Part shown: one piece after another, positions 22,601 through 34,308 of the stretch | Layout: each line of letters opens with the position of its first letter | Position numbering within the stretch: position 1 is the first letter of the stretch | Assembly (NCBI GenBank): GCA_035610365.1 | Contig: CM069439.1 | Location: 17,001,533 to 17,065,532 of the forward strand | Length of the DNA: 64,000 nucleotides | Direction: 5' to 3' | Origin: Aquatica leii | Lineage: Eukaryota > Arthropoda > Insecta > Coleoptera > Lampyridae | Program-made: the position numbers and the translations under genes | Notes under the pieces: model-generated | What the model was told of the DNA's origin: nothing | What the model saw: the letters and a program-made list of their open reading frames with translations, nothing else | Database searches by the model: none

Positions 22601-25199
22601 ACGTCTGACATAGTTTTTTTGTCAAATATTAAATAAATATTTATGATTCGGTTTATGAAACAATGGGAACTAACTAATTTTTACCAATTTAATATTTACA
22701 GAAGAATATTTTATGCGTATTGTCTCTGGCGTAATCACAAACTACAAGTACAAAATATTACATAAACATAAAATAGATTTTCTTTCATTATACAAATTTA
22801 TAAAATTTTGTTTGACCTTTTTGTCCATGACGATACACAATAACTAAAGATGTATTTTTAGACTGTCTAGTTTTTTGCGTAAATTCATTACTTAGTTTTA
22901 GATTTCGTGCAAATTCTAATAATTTTTAAGAAATTACAACGTAAATCTTAGTAAATAATTAAATAGAAATTTTACCAATAATTTATAATTAATGGTATTT
23001 GCAACGAATATATGGAGCTCTAACGATCATTGAATGTAGATGTTCATATTTATGTAATGGCAAATTGAGGATGGTTGTCACGGCACATAAACCTGAACAG
23101 TTTATGACCAAATTCGAGCTTCTCTTTAGTGGTTTTACTCTCTCAATGCCTTTCAATATTATAAAATTCGTGTTAAATGTAAGTAATGTATAATTATTTA
23201 AGTCGATACACTTAAAAAGTAACTTTCTTGATATATTTATTATAATCGAAGATTTGAAACAAATTTGTAAAAATTACAGAAACAAATGTTTGTGTATTTG
23301 TAAACATTTTAAAATGCCTTCTTTTTGTAACATCTTGATGTATGTCATTTGCAAAACTTTTATAATAACCGTAACGATACTTTAAAGCGGATATTGGATT
23401 TTGTTGACAAGAAAAGTTGATGGAGAATATACTTAGTAATCGTTTCAATCTGTATAAATTTTGACATATATTAATAGTGACGCTTTATTTTGTACTTTTT
23501 AAAAATCTTTCAACTTGTACTCATAATTTAATCGAATTGTTATTTTTTTTTATTATAGAAGTTTCTACAACGAAATTTATTTTAAATAAATCCATGTACA
23601 TTTATTGTATATTAATTATAATTTAAGTAAATATAATATAAAAGAAATGTATATAGTAAATTCGTTTTTGGTATATTATCGTATAAATTGTGATAGAGAT
23701 TGAGAAACAAAATGCGTTACAATTGTGGTTCATTTTCTAAAACTGTATAATTGATGTGAGTTTCTCATATTGATAATAGTAAAAAGCTTCTACTAAATTG
23801 GGTATTTTTAAAAACGATTCATTTATTTGTAATATTTTATTAAAATACGCAGTATCAGACTACATGTTAAATAAAATTATAATATGTAAATTAACATGTA
23901 TCAATAGTCAAATAACTGCTAAAAAACTAATAGAATTGCATTTGTAATTTAGACAAAAACAAAAATATATAGACATTTAAAAAAGAAACATAAATAAATC
24001 AATCACGTCGTCGTACTAGGAAAATGTTTCTATTTACATATTTTTTATAATAAATGTAAATTAAATGATGTACATACTTTTTTTGTATTTTTTAATAATC
24101 TGGTTTACAAAAATAATTATAATTGATAAATTTAATTATCCGCGGGAGGTAACTAAAAACACCACTTAATTTAAAACGTCAATTCCATGTGTACAGCAAT
24201 AAACAAAAAAAATTGAACAAAAATTGATTCCAATGATGAAATTGAAATGTATGATATATTTCATAAAAATAAAAACTTATTAACACAATTTTACAGTGTA
24301 AACTGTTTTTGTATTAAAATAATAATTGTAATTATGTTGTAATTTGCTTATAGATCACTATTATAAATGTAGCTGTCTGCATTCTGTACGCTTAACTGCA
24401 ACCCATGGTAGTATTAAAATGCTTATTCTCTATTATTCTATAAATAAAATTATAGATATTTGAGAAAAGTTAAAAAAAGAAATAAAGCATGCGCGGAAGA
24501 TAATGTAAGCGTGTATTTTATGACCAAAAGGATACAAGCCAAAAATTTGTTACCTCTTCGTGGTTATCGATATAAAATAAATATCTAGAAAATCAAAGTA
24601 GAGAAAGATACAGAACGATGTATAGAACAACAAATGCACAATTTGAATTTAGTCACCATTAACATGTATACTCATAAATAACACATTTACAATTATGACT
24701 AATGTATTTAAGTTTTTAATAGCAAATTAATTTATTTATAAAATAATAATTTTATTACACGTTATTAATCAACAATTAAAACGTTTAAACAAAGATTAAA
24801 TAATAAAATGAAAAACAAACTGTTTTATGATTTGTCGTTCAGATTAATAAACAAATTATGAATACCTAAAACAGGTATTTACATCTCTTTTTCTCAAAAC
24901 ACTTTTTCAAGCAAAAAAATACAAATTAATACTGTAAACAAAAAGTTTTGTTTTTATTTGTTTTTTCTTTTTACAGCCAACATCATGAAATGTTGACAAT
25001 ATTGTAAATCCAGTAAAACAGGATTGTAAATAGTCGTATTTATATTTTATCATTTTTTATTCTTGTTTTACAATATGTATTTTTTTTCTTGATTATCTCT
25101 ATACATTAGTGTCTCTTTGGGTCATAATCATCCGAAGTGATAGTATGACAATAAATACTAATAGCCTAATAAATTGTTTATTTTACATCAAGTAATATT
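22601..25199. other. AT-rich intron sequence
   Basis: No gene or mobile-element motif recognised. Several 60-80-codon open frames (for example 22999-23193 and 23212-23448) lack motifs and are consistent with chance. Confidence 0.4.
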
Positions 25200-26160
25200 A
25201 TTTAGATACAGTGCACGTCAGTTCGAATGAACTAACCAACTGTTTTAATTCAACAATATATTAAAATCGTACTAAACAAAATTTTCTCACTGAATTCCTT
25301 AGTTGTCTCACTGGTTGACTAATTCGAGCGGTTTAGTTCGAATTAAGTAGGCTGGACGCGTTCTTATTAACGTGTACTTGAAGGCGATGAATGCATACCA
25401 TGGCGCATTAACTATGTATCTTAGCACTTTGTCCTGGTATTGCTGTATTACATCAGTGTTGCATTTTTTTGCACTTCTCCATAATTGGACTGCACATGCC
25501 CATACTGGTCGCTGCATTTGTTTATATATTTTTTTTATAAGAGCACCTTGTTGTACATTGACAGTTCGAATCGTAGTCGGAGTAACCAGTACATTTTTTA
25601 AAATTTTATTTGTAGTTACTTCGTGTTGTTTTTTTTTCATACCAAGGTACTTTGCTGTGTTGACCAACTGTAGCCTTACTCCACTGAGAAAGTTTGGTAA
25701 CTGGTTAATCTTTTTATTCGTGAAGTAGGTATATGTTGATTTCGTTTCATTGAGTTTAATACGCCGTTTATGTGTCTAGGTGGCAATGTTGTCTGCTGCT
25801 TGTTGCAGTTTCCTTAGTGAGTCTTTGATTGAGTTGCTCGTTGGCATCACTGCCGTGTCGTCTGCAAATATAGCAATCGTGCAATTCTTCCTTTTTTGGA
25901 CATGTCATTGATATACAACAAATACAGCACTCGACTCCATGACATTTTCGCTTAGGTACGATTTAATAAATTTATAATATGGATACGAGAGAGTTGATTT
26001 TAGCGTGTGTAGCATACCGGTGTGCCATACCCGGTCGAAGACTTGTGCAATGTCTATATAAATATTGCGGAGCATACTTTTAGTGTTGAAAACACTTATA
26101 GGGAGCTTGATTCGAAGGTTCCTGTAACGAAACGATAAAACGCTCAGATGAAACAAATCT
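25200..26160 (-). pseudogene. Jockey-clade LINE, 3' half
   Basis: Minus strand: 'YIDIAQVFDRVWHTGMLHTL' near 26000-26070 (RT motif with the first catalytic Asp); 'YYKFIKSYLSENV' near 25950-25980; 'CTIAIFADDTAVMPTS' near 25850-25890 (catalytic FADD); 'KLNETKSTYTYF' near 25730-25770; 'NTAKYLGMKKK' near 25640; 'IYKQMQRPVWACAVQLWRSA' then 'RYIVNAPWYA' in the 119-codon frame 25308-25667; and 'TKPLELVNQ' near 25310. This is the Jockey-clade RT and C-terminus. The GVPQGS block is missing and several frames are used. The matching 5' half is at 28380-29000. Confidence 0.87.
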
Positions 26161-26357
26161 GGAACTTGCGGTGGTGCCCAATTTCACTTCAATTTTTATA
26201 TTTTTCGGATGCAGCGTTTATTATTATTAAACAAGATATTCCTTATGATTCATTTTATGTTTTAAAAATAATAATAAGTCTTAATTTCACTCAGCAGTGA
26301 TGAAAAATGATTATACTAATTGCAGAATTAGATCCGCGCGAGCTTCCGCCTTGTACG

Positions 26358-26636
26358 CTGCAAATACAGTAAAATATAGATAAAAATTGCACATAAACAA
26401 TTTATTGAGCACAAAATTTACTACAAAAAAGTCCACGGGAGTGTATATTAATATCTAATAGTTTAAGAGTTATAGAGTTTTAATGTAATTTTTGTGCAAC
26501 TTTACACACTTGTATCTTTTAAACTATTGAACGTAATTGTACCCTTTTGCCGACTTTTTTATAGTAAATTTTGTCCTTTATAAAAATGTTTATGTGCAAC
26601 TTTCATCTATCTTGCACCGTTTTAGGGTAATAGTTT
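26358..26636. repeat. Foldback inverted repeat, about 100-bp arms
   Basis: The left arm (about 26358-26480) and right arm (about 26515-26636) are imperfect reverse complements around a spacer of about 40 bases. Shared blocks include TTGCACATAAACA, ACAAAATTTACTA and AAAAAAGTC, then ATAGTTTAA. It lies inside the sequence that separates the two Jockey halves. It could be a small non-autonomous hairpin transposon. Terminal duplications were not identified. Confidence 0.65.
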
Positions 26637-28379
26637 ATTGTTTATTTTAAACTATTATACAAATTATTTCAATATAAAAATTGTGGCGGTTTAGATGCTG
26701 GTGTAATATTACGACATTGACAAAGCTACTCTTAGCCGCAAAAAAACTGCGGTGGTCACCCAAAGCAACTCGACCAAAACACACATGTTCTACTAAACTG
26801 ATAATTTATTTCACTGTAAAGTTATTAACATAGGGCGAAAGTAGGTAAAATAACATTTGAGTAAATTTTGAATGTCAAAATTGTATCAACAGTCAAACAA
26901 TTGTAAAGATTATTAGCGTTATAAATATGTTAAGACTAGAGAAAGAATTCATGTTAAAGTAAAGTTCATCTCTTTACTGCTTTTATAGTCAGTAGCGCAT
27001 TTGTTTAATATTAATAGGAGAAAAAATTGTAGAATCGGTAAAAAAAGAGAATTTAATAAAAATGCATGTCGATTATTTTGTGTGGCAAAGTGTTTTTATT
27101 GCAAGTCCGATCTGCTATAAGTTTTCTTTAGATATGACAAGGAATCGCGAAAGCGACAAACTGTTGAAAAAAATTCAATTTTTAAACTGTGGATGTACAT
27201 TTCCAAAGATGAAATCTCCACTTTGCAACTTCTACATCTGAAAGGATGTGGCAACGTGATTCGAATCATGTCATAATCTTAGAAGCTGTAGAACTGTGAT
27301 CCGCCATAAAACTCGGGTAAAATCCAGTAATCATTTAGTTTTGTTGTTTTTGTAAACATGCGCATCAACTAGTTAGAGTGTGGTCAAGCAATTGTCAGGA
27401 ATCACGCGATATAAATTGTTTATTTAATCATTAAATGATTTTTCCGTATTCAATCAAAGTCTGGCTACATTTCCAAAAGTTCCACTTTGGTTTTAAAATT
27501 GATTGTGTCTAGAGAAAATTTTACATTTATCCGAATGCTTTCAAATGTATCTAAGCCAGCAGAAAATCAGTCAGTAGACGTGAATCACAATTTTTCGACC
27601 TTTCTTCGCATAACATGCTTGTGAGTGCAGTATTATTATTTGAACTTTGCAAAGGTGACTTTTTCCCTTGAAAATATTTTGTGTCAAATAAAGTTTAATG
27701 TTTTGAGATTTTGTTGCTTGCTTTGTGTTTCTTACCGTACATCACTTGGAAAAAAAGCTAAGCGTTACCAACATATCCCAAATACCCATTTTTGTTCTTT
27801 TCCAGAAAAAAATTTTATAAAAGATGTACCCTCCAGTTTGCAATCATTTCGCACTAAACTATTACATACTACTAAATCTATAATTGGGAAACAACAGCCG
27901 GAACTGTTTGGATTTAGAGTTTTTAATACTAATTCAATGCCGATCACAATTTCCGTTCTTCTTGGAGAGATAAAGGGCAAAAAATTGAACTACAAAAATT
28001 AAAAAAATTAGTGAAGCCGGCCTATTTACATGCCATGATGTTTGTTCAAGTACATGGATTTAAGATAACGCGATCGGGTTTCTCTTTAGATATGTCACTG
28101 GAAGCTATGTTTTTTCAGCGCGCAGCAATTCTTGATAATGAACGGTCTTGCTCATAATTTGTTATGACAAAAATTCTCTATTATTGGTGTTGCTGATACA
28201 TCATCTTTCAGCGATGAAGAGGTTATGGGAAACAATTCTCAAGCATTTCATGGACAAATGTTAAATACAAACAATTGATGAATTATCATACGACCATATT
28301 CTCGTTTAATATGTACCTAGAATACTAGTTATTTGTGTTTTTTTTTTTTTATTATTTATGTATGCTTTCTTATTTTAGA
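26637..28379. other. Sequence between the Jockey halves, unidentified
   Basis: A plus-strand open frame of 125 codons (27625-28002) contains 'PELFGFRVFNTNSMPITISV' and 'KKLNYKN' but no motif I can assign. The rest shows no recognisable coding content. The whole 26.1-28.4 kb block may be one unrecognised insertion. Confidence 0.35.
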
Positions 28380-29000
28380 AAAAACTTTTTGATAATATTA
28401 ATATTGTGTTTGTTTTCAACACCGTCCGATAATTGCAAGATTTGCGATATCTGTGAATTTTTATCTTTAAGTGATTTTTCTATGACGTCAGATGTCCAAT
28501 AGATTAGTTGATATTTTTCGATAATTGGTTTGAGACGTTTCAGAATTAGCTTTTCGAACAATTTCGACATAATCGTGATTACTGCAATTGGCCGATATGA
28601 TACTACTTCGTTTTGGTCTTTGCCATGTTTTGGTAGCATAATTGCATCAGATACTTTCCAAGATACTGAAACATGTTTTAACCGGATTGAAGCATTAATT
28701 AATGTAGTTAACTTTACCAAACCAAACTTCAGTTATCAGGTCAAAGCCAGGTGCTTTCTTCGAATTAAGGTTTGCTCGAATTTCTTCAAAAACTTTTTTG
28801 TAATTGTACTCATTTGGAGTTAGTTCAGGTAAGTTGTCTGTTCCGGTGTTTGGAAGAAACCTTCTTTCAAGGTGGTCCGCGAGCGTATTGGCTTTATCAC
28901 TATCATTACGAGCTCGTGGTCTATTGGCTTTTCTAATAAGAGATATTTGTGAAATGTGACGCTTCAGTCGCTTTGCGGTTTTCTACACACTATTTTCAAT
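28380..29000 (-). pseudogene. Jockey-clade LINE, RT N-terminal half
   Basis: Minus strand: 'LADHLERRFLPNTGTDNLPE' near 28810-28890, 'FEEIRANLNSKKAPGFDLIT' near 28730-28790, 'INASIRLKHVSVSWKVSDAI' and 'MLPKHGKDQNEVVSYRPIAV' at 28590-28700, then 'SKLFEKLILKRLKPIIEK'. This is the Jockey RT fingers block ('KkaPGfDlI', 'SYRPIsLl...SKlfEkl'). It ends at 'DVIEKSLKDK', just where the half at 25200-26160 resumes ('YIDIAQVFDRVW'), so both probably came from one element. Confidence 0.87.
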
Positions 29001-29289
29001 TTATTTTTATTTTTAATGTCAGCAAATTACCGAGAAGAAATGTGAAGTTCTTATAACATTGCATTAAACATTATAGCATTGTTTTTGATTGCTTTAACAT
29101 TTATTTTTTGAATATCGGATATTGTTATCATTCGGGTATTGTTATCAAAAACCCCAAGTCCCAATGTACTTTTATTCAGCGACGTGCACTGTATAACAAA
29201 AGTATATACATATTGGACAATAATACAAGAAAATACACTACGCATTAAAATAAAACTAATATGTTGAGATTTATTGTTTATAAGCTAGA

Positions 29290-30000
29290 TAAAAATACGT
29301 AGCATGAAGTTTACATAAATGTTTTTTAGAAGTGGAACATGTAGTAGCAGTTTTGTTATCACAACTAGATTTTTTACATTGTGCAGGTTTCTTAAATTTA
29401 TTTTACTTGTTGGAGTCGCTTATGTATTGTTTCTGAATATTTGTTGTAACAGCGGATCCTTTTTTATTTAATGGAAATTCTATATATGGTTTCAAACAAC
29501 CTTAGTGTATGTTGGTTTTGCAATTTTCTACTACTCAATAAATAATATTTCTTTTTAATTTCTTAGAAAAATTTTGTTTACACATAGAGAAAAATGCGAT
29601 ATGCTGCAAGCAAAAGTCATTTTTAGAAAAAAATGTATTGCTTGAATGGACAACGTCCTCTAAAACTAACTAATTGTTTGTCAACGGTTACATTAAAATA
29701 GGTTTATTTAGTTTTGATTTTATTTTAATCCATTATTCTCAAAATGATCTTATTGGTGCCAATTTGTCACTATCCTTTTTTTCTCGACGAATGGATTTAT
29801 AATCAAATTGTAACACAAGTAAGATAATGAAAATTGCTTCAAGGCATCATAACATTTATAAACACCGGTTAATAATAGTAAACTTAGGTCATCTAAGTTT
29901 TTCGAGTCATCACCAAACATATTTCTACCTTCAATATTAGTTATCTTCAGAATAATATTTTTGAGTGTTGAGTTCATAATTACTTGAAACAAAAACTTGA
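29290..30000 (-). pseudogene. piggyBac-like transposase remnant
   Basis: Three separated diagnostic pieces on the minus strand. First, 29750-29992: 'LKNIILKITNIEGRNMFGDD' and 'DLSLLLLTGVYKCY', the N-terminal 'TN.e......d..el.aflGLL...GV' block. Second, 29630-29700: 'NVTVDKQLVSFRGRCPFKQY', the highly conserved 'vDE.lv.FRGRcpfrqYip' block that carries a catalytic Asp. Third, 29300-29400: 'CKKSSCDNKTATTCSTSKKH' and 'LCKLH', a Cys-rich zinc-binding C-terminus. Intervening catalytic regions are deleted. It differs from the piggyBac-like remnant at 7590-8580, where other blocks survive. Confidence 0.8.
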
Positions 30001-30779
30001 TATCTTCTATTCTAGAAGTAGCATATCTCGTTGAGCCAGGTCTAAGTTATATTACATTTGCCGCAGATCTTCCATATTGCGAAAATGGTTGTGTATTCCA
30101 ATGTACACTCTACCACTTTTACACTTTTATTTACATTTTTGTCTGTTGTGGTATTATTTACGTCACTAAGCTGATCAATCGATTTTGATATTTCACATTG
30201 TCACTATTATAATAGTTTGTTTTTGAAATAGATTTATTACAGTCAGATGCGTTACGTACCTAATGTTTTTTTTTCGTCTGTTAGAAATCGAATTGTCGTC
30301 AGTAACAGATTTTTAAATAATATATAAATAGGTGTTTGTAATTATAATTTATTTATTCGTACTATACCTACACTTACACGGAACGGTATGAATGTTATAT
30401 TTATATAAAAACGCAGAATGCATGTTCCAACTTGCAAATATGACACATCGACATCGACTTTGAAACTGATTCAAACAAGGAAATTGGACTGAATTTCTTC
30501 GTACAAAAAGTTAGGCATACAATAATTTAGGAATAGTAACTATCTTTGTTTTACTAGTTCGGGTCTACTATTTTTAAATAAAAATTATTAAAAACTAGCA
30601 AAATATAGCAAAAATACTTTCATTTCGGGTTATATAGAGCCGAGGAAAACAACTATGATTTAGCCACATCTACTTGATTAGTCTAACTGCAACTAAAATC
30701 TTTAAAAAAACGGAATAGACGTGGATTTGTTTTTGTTTGAAGTTCCCAATGGATTTTGGTAGCCTTATTACACAAAAAT
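30001..30779. other. AT-rich intron sequence
   Basis: No recognisable gene or element. Confidence 0.4.
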
Positions 30780-31058
30780 TGATGATAATTATCAGAAAAT
30801 GGAAGAAAATTCTGAAAGAATGAAAAAAAAACTGTCCGCAAATTTCTAGATAATTGAAGAAAAATTATTAGAAAATACTCAGAAAATATAACAAAAATTG
30901 ATGGAAAATTCTAGAAGTTCAAAAGAAAAATACGAACGAACATAAAAAACTAAATTAAAATTGTTCAAGAAGAAACTCATGCAACAGTCTGTGAATGACA
31001 AAATAAAAGCAATAGAGGACAAATTAGAAGGAAACTGTTTGAAGAAAGAACGAACCAA

Positions 31059-31560
31059 ATGAATTGTCACAGTAAAAGACATGTCACGAGCAAAGATTTA
31101 ATAGACCATCGACAAACAGCCACGCACAAGTTTAAAATTCTACTCTCAAATTTTGATGGAAAAACTTCTTGGTCAACAAACTACAAGCAGTTTGAAGCAG
31201 CAGCTACAGCTAATGGTTGGAAGTCTTTAATAGTGGCCTTACGTGGAGAAGCGCTTGGAATATTGCACGCTGTTCCTGACCACTTCCAAAAAAATTACAA
31301 ACTCTTAAGTTAGATTTAGAAATGAGATATGGAGATGCTCATCTTTAAAAGGTGTAAAAAACTCAAATGAAAAGTCTTTAAGAGGTCGAGCTTGACATCG
31401 CCAGGTTGACACGACCTGTGTATTCTATAGTACCAGATACCTTCCTAGAGCAATTGGCTATACAAACTTCGTGGACGGCTTCCGAGACAGTAAAACGCAG
31501 CAAAGTATACGGTTAGCTCGACTTAAGACGTCGGTTGGCGTTTAAACTCATGCCTTGGAG
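31059..31560 (+). pseudogene. Gypsy Gag core
   Basis: The open frame to 31313 reads 'ILLSNFDGKTSWSTNYKQFE' then 'AAATANGWKSLIVALRGEAL' and 'GILHAVPDHFQKNY'. It matches the insect Gypsy Gag block 'l..FdGk.sW.tY..QFe..a..NgW....kA..L...LRG.Al.vL...p'. A deletion after 'NGWKSL' has removed the usual 'eekA..L' residues. Beyond the stop at 31311, 'LEMRYGDAHL' (31317-31346) and 'FVDGFRDS' (about 31470) can be seen in shifted frames. No CCHC knuckle was found. Confidence 0.78.
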
Positions 31561-31840
31561 TTTCAGGCAACAAAACAAGCGTTGCACCAAAACAGCCATA
31601 AGCTCCGTTGTGCTGCAGAAGTACCCGTGCAGATACTAGTAAGCATTAAACAATTATCAACACGAATACTTTGAGAAAGGGGAGTAACAGCTTTGAATAG
31701 CGGTGAAATAGGCAACGTACGACGATATCGTACTAAACCTAAAAAGAAAACAAGAAGAGCACTCAAACACCTGGAACAAAGTTGACCAAAAAAGACAAAA
31801 ATTAATTTCACTTAGACATGTAACAGAGATCACGATTCAA

Positions 31841-32042
31841 ATGGCATCGCCTATGGAGGAATTGTACAGCATTTATCTCGATGGCAAGATCAATGGACAA
31901 AGTGTTCAGTTACTGGTTGATACGGGAGCGACGAAGACCATCATTCGTTCTGACATGTTATTGGAAAATAAGAAATCACCACTATTAATACGACTTCGAA
32001 CGGCAACGAGCAGGAGAATGGCTACCTACGGACAAGTGCGAT
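31841..32042 (+). pseudogene. Gypsy aspartic protease fragment
   Basis: 'LYSIYLDGKINGQSVQLLVD' followed by 'TGATKTIIRSDML': the retroviral-type protease active site DTGAT with the preceding hydrophobic strand. The frame stops at 32042, before the usual second conserved 'G' strand. The order after Gag fits a Gypsy gag-pro-pol layout. Confidence 0.8.
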
Positions 32043-32785
32043 AACAATATTACTCAAAACCAAGACTTTGACATGTTCAGAGGGGTTGCAGTTGTGTTTA
32101 TAAACTACAAAAACAGCAGCCCGCAGTCGGAAAAGTCTTAAAACTACATGATGACGGACGTTTCGTTTTTCATCTAGTCACCAAGTAGTACTCCCGTGCA
32201 AAGGCGTCATACGAAAACATGTGGCGAGCATTATGGAATCTCAAGAAAGAAATTTAATTTCGCAACATTAAGAAATTAGCAGTACTGAAGCTTGGTTGTG
32301 ACTTAGATCAACTAGATTAGAGGACAGTTAGAAATATGTTGTCTTCCGAAGAAGAGACGTTCTAGTCTTGGTCTGCAGTTACCATCAAAGTAGAATATCG
32401 GGTCAGGAAAAGTTCATTGACTGCTACTTTCATACTCAAGGAAGTTACCGAAATCAAGAGCCGTTATCGCCACGATCCTTTCTACCGGTGTTAAGAAGCG
32501 GGCAGTGAAACGTTCTCAAAGTACATGTCAACCTCTAAACAATAACCGAAAGAGGTGGAACATGCTCGACGCAGATAACAGAAATATATAAAAAGTATTT
32601 AAAGGAAGCTCAGGCCAGTTTTTCGAATTAAATCGGAAGAGGACTTTTTTGGTCTAAATAAATTAGGTGTTTAATGCGTCTGCTAAGATAAATATAACGT
32701 CGTGCAAACGTTTAATATAAACAAATACCGGTGTAAATAAACAGAAGTTATCCGCGGACATTATTTTTCGAGTGATAGTAATATA

Positions 32786-34306
32786 CAGGGTGTCCCACGA
32801 GGTATTGTACATACTGAAATGGTATGTTCTTTAGGTCAATTTAAGTAGAAAACGTCCTATAAACATAGGTCCAATTCGCCATAGTTACACAGATACAAGC
32901 GTTCAAAGTTTATAAATGCTCACACATTTTTTGAAAATTATTATTATTGAAAACAGAAAATCGAACTATAAAACAAACAAAAAAAATCACATCAAATACT
33001 CAAAATGACCTTTGGCATTAATACAACGACGGCTGCGATCTAAAATGGACCGAGTAGCCGCTCGAAGCACCTGCTGGTTGTTCCGTGTTTGTTGACACAC
33101 ATCCAGGATACGCTGTATTAGTTCAGCTCTGGTATTAACTTTTACCTCGTATACTAAACTTTTCACATGACCCCACAGATAGAAGTCCAAAGGTGTGAGA
33201 TCGGGCGATCTCGGTGGCCAAGCATGCGGGCCTCCACGCCCAATCCACCTATTGGGGTAAGCAACATTTAGATATTCGGTCACATGCCGACTAAAATGTA
33301 GAGGAGCTCCATCATGTTGCAGAAACATTTGTTGTCTTGTTAGTAAAGGTACTTCTTCCAAAAGCGGTAGCAATTCATTCCGCAAACAGTTAGCATATGC
33401 TTCTCCTGTCAGACGTTCCTCAAAGAAAAAGGTCCACTAAGTTGATCGTCAATCATGCCACACCATACGTTAACAAAAAATCTGCGCTGAAAGTTAGTTT
33501 CTGTTGTGCCATGTGGATTTTGATATGACCACAAATAGAATTACGTGTATTGTTCACTCCATCTCTAGTAAATTGCGCCTCGTTGCTAAATAAAATGAAT
33601 GGAACTAATTGTGGACTTACCTGTAGGCAGTGGCAGAAATTCAACCGGGCAGCAAAATCTCCAGGTTCCAGATGCTGAACCTGTTGTATGTGATAGGGAT
33701 ACAAAAGCCCATCATGTAATGTTCGCTATACTGACATACGGGTGACTCCCGTTCGAGAAGAAATTTTTCTAGTACTCAACCCTGGACTCCGATTAACCAT
33801 CTGTAGAGTGTTTTCCTGCTCATTCACATTTAACTGCACAGGACGGTCAGATCTTGTTGAAACTGATGGAAATGAACCATGAGTTCGTACATGTTGAAAC
33901 ACAGAAGAAAAGGTTTGGTGATTTGGCACCCTCCTGTTGGGAAATCTTCGTTCATATTCCCTAACGGCAGATCTCGCATTTCCATCACAAAATCCATAAA
34001 TGTAAATGATATCAGCATACTCTTTGTTAGAAAAAGACATTTTGCATTTGAATTACACTTCATTTAATAAAATCGACTGTGACATTAGTAGGAAAGAAAG
34101 CAATAAATGACATATTGTTCGGCTTTTGTTTCCCAGTTGACTAAGAATAATTAATTTTCAAAACATGTGTGATCAGTTATAAACTTTGAACGCTTGTATC
34201 TGTGTAACTATGGCGAATTGGACCTATGTTTATAGGACGTTTTCTACTTAAATTGACCTAAGGAACATACCATTTCAGTATGTACAGTACCTCGTGGAAC
34301 ACCCTG
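32786..34306 (-). mobile_element. Complete Tc1/mariner-superfamily transposon with long terminal repeats
   Basis: 1521 bp, flanked by TA (32784-32785 and 34307-34308), the expected target duplication. Both ends read CAGGGTGTYCCACGAGGTA inward. The inverted repeats run about 165 bp (about 32786-32950 and 34142-34306) with only a handful of mismatches, so little time has passed or the arms have converted each other. One transposase lies between, on the minus strand (32987-34040), and it is broken. Its sequence differs from the transposase that gave rise to the satellite at 38563-44673, but both share the superfamily's C-terminal motif order. Confidence 0.93.
32987..34040 (-). pseudogene. Transposase of the TA-flanked element
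   Basis: Minus strand. 34040-33726: 'MSFSNKEYADIIYIYGFCDG' and 'NARSAVREYERRFPNRRVPN' (N-terminal helix-turn-helix), 'RSPGLSTRKISSRTGVTRMS' (second helix-turn-helix). After a stop: 'LLYPYHIQQVQHLEPGDFAA' (33704-33453) and 'PFILFSNEAQFTRDG', where the first catalytic Asp is expected but Asn is present. After a frameshift: 'QMFLQHDGAPLHFS' (second Asp) and 'AWPPRSPDLTPLDFYLWG' (third Asp), ending 'RCINAKGHFEYLM'. A stop, at least one frameshift and the Asp-to-Asn change make it inactive. Confidence 0.9.
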
Positions 34307-34308
34307 TA

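Larger units (their letters stand above)
30780..32783 (+). mobile_element. Gypsy-type LTR retrotransposon fragment (gag and protease)
   Basis: Plus strand. 30790-31050: a Lys/Glu/Met/Asn-rich coiled coil made of short degenerate repeats ('MEENSERMKKKLSANF', 'IIEEKLLENTQK', 'DKIKAIEDKLEGNCL'). 31059-31313: Gag core. 31320-31560: Gag continues in other frames. 31841-32042: aspartic protease. RT, RNase H and integrase were not recognised, so the element is deleted. The end (about 32640-32780) contains TAAATAAACAGAAG, reminiscent of an LTR polyadenylation region, but no LTR pair was found. The transposon at 32786 abuts it. Confidence 0.7.

Noticed and set aside
27625..28002. 125-codon plus-strand frame as a host gene
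   Set aside because: No recognised motif or splice signals, and it lies in DNA that separates two transposon halves. Not supported beyond an open frame.
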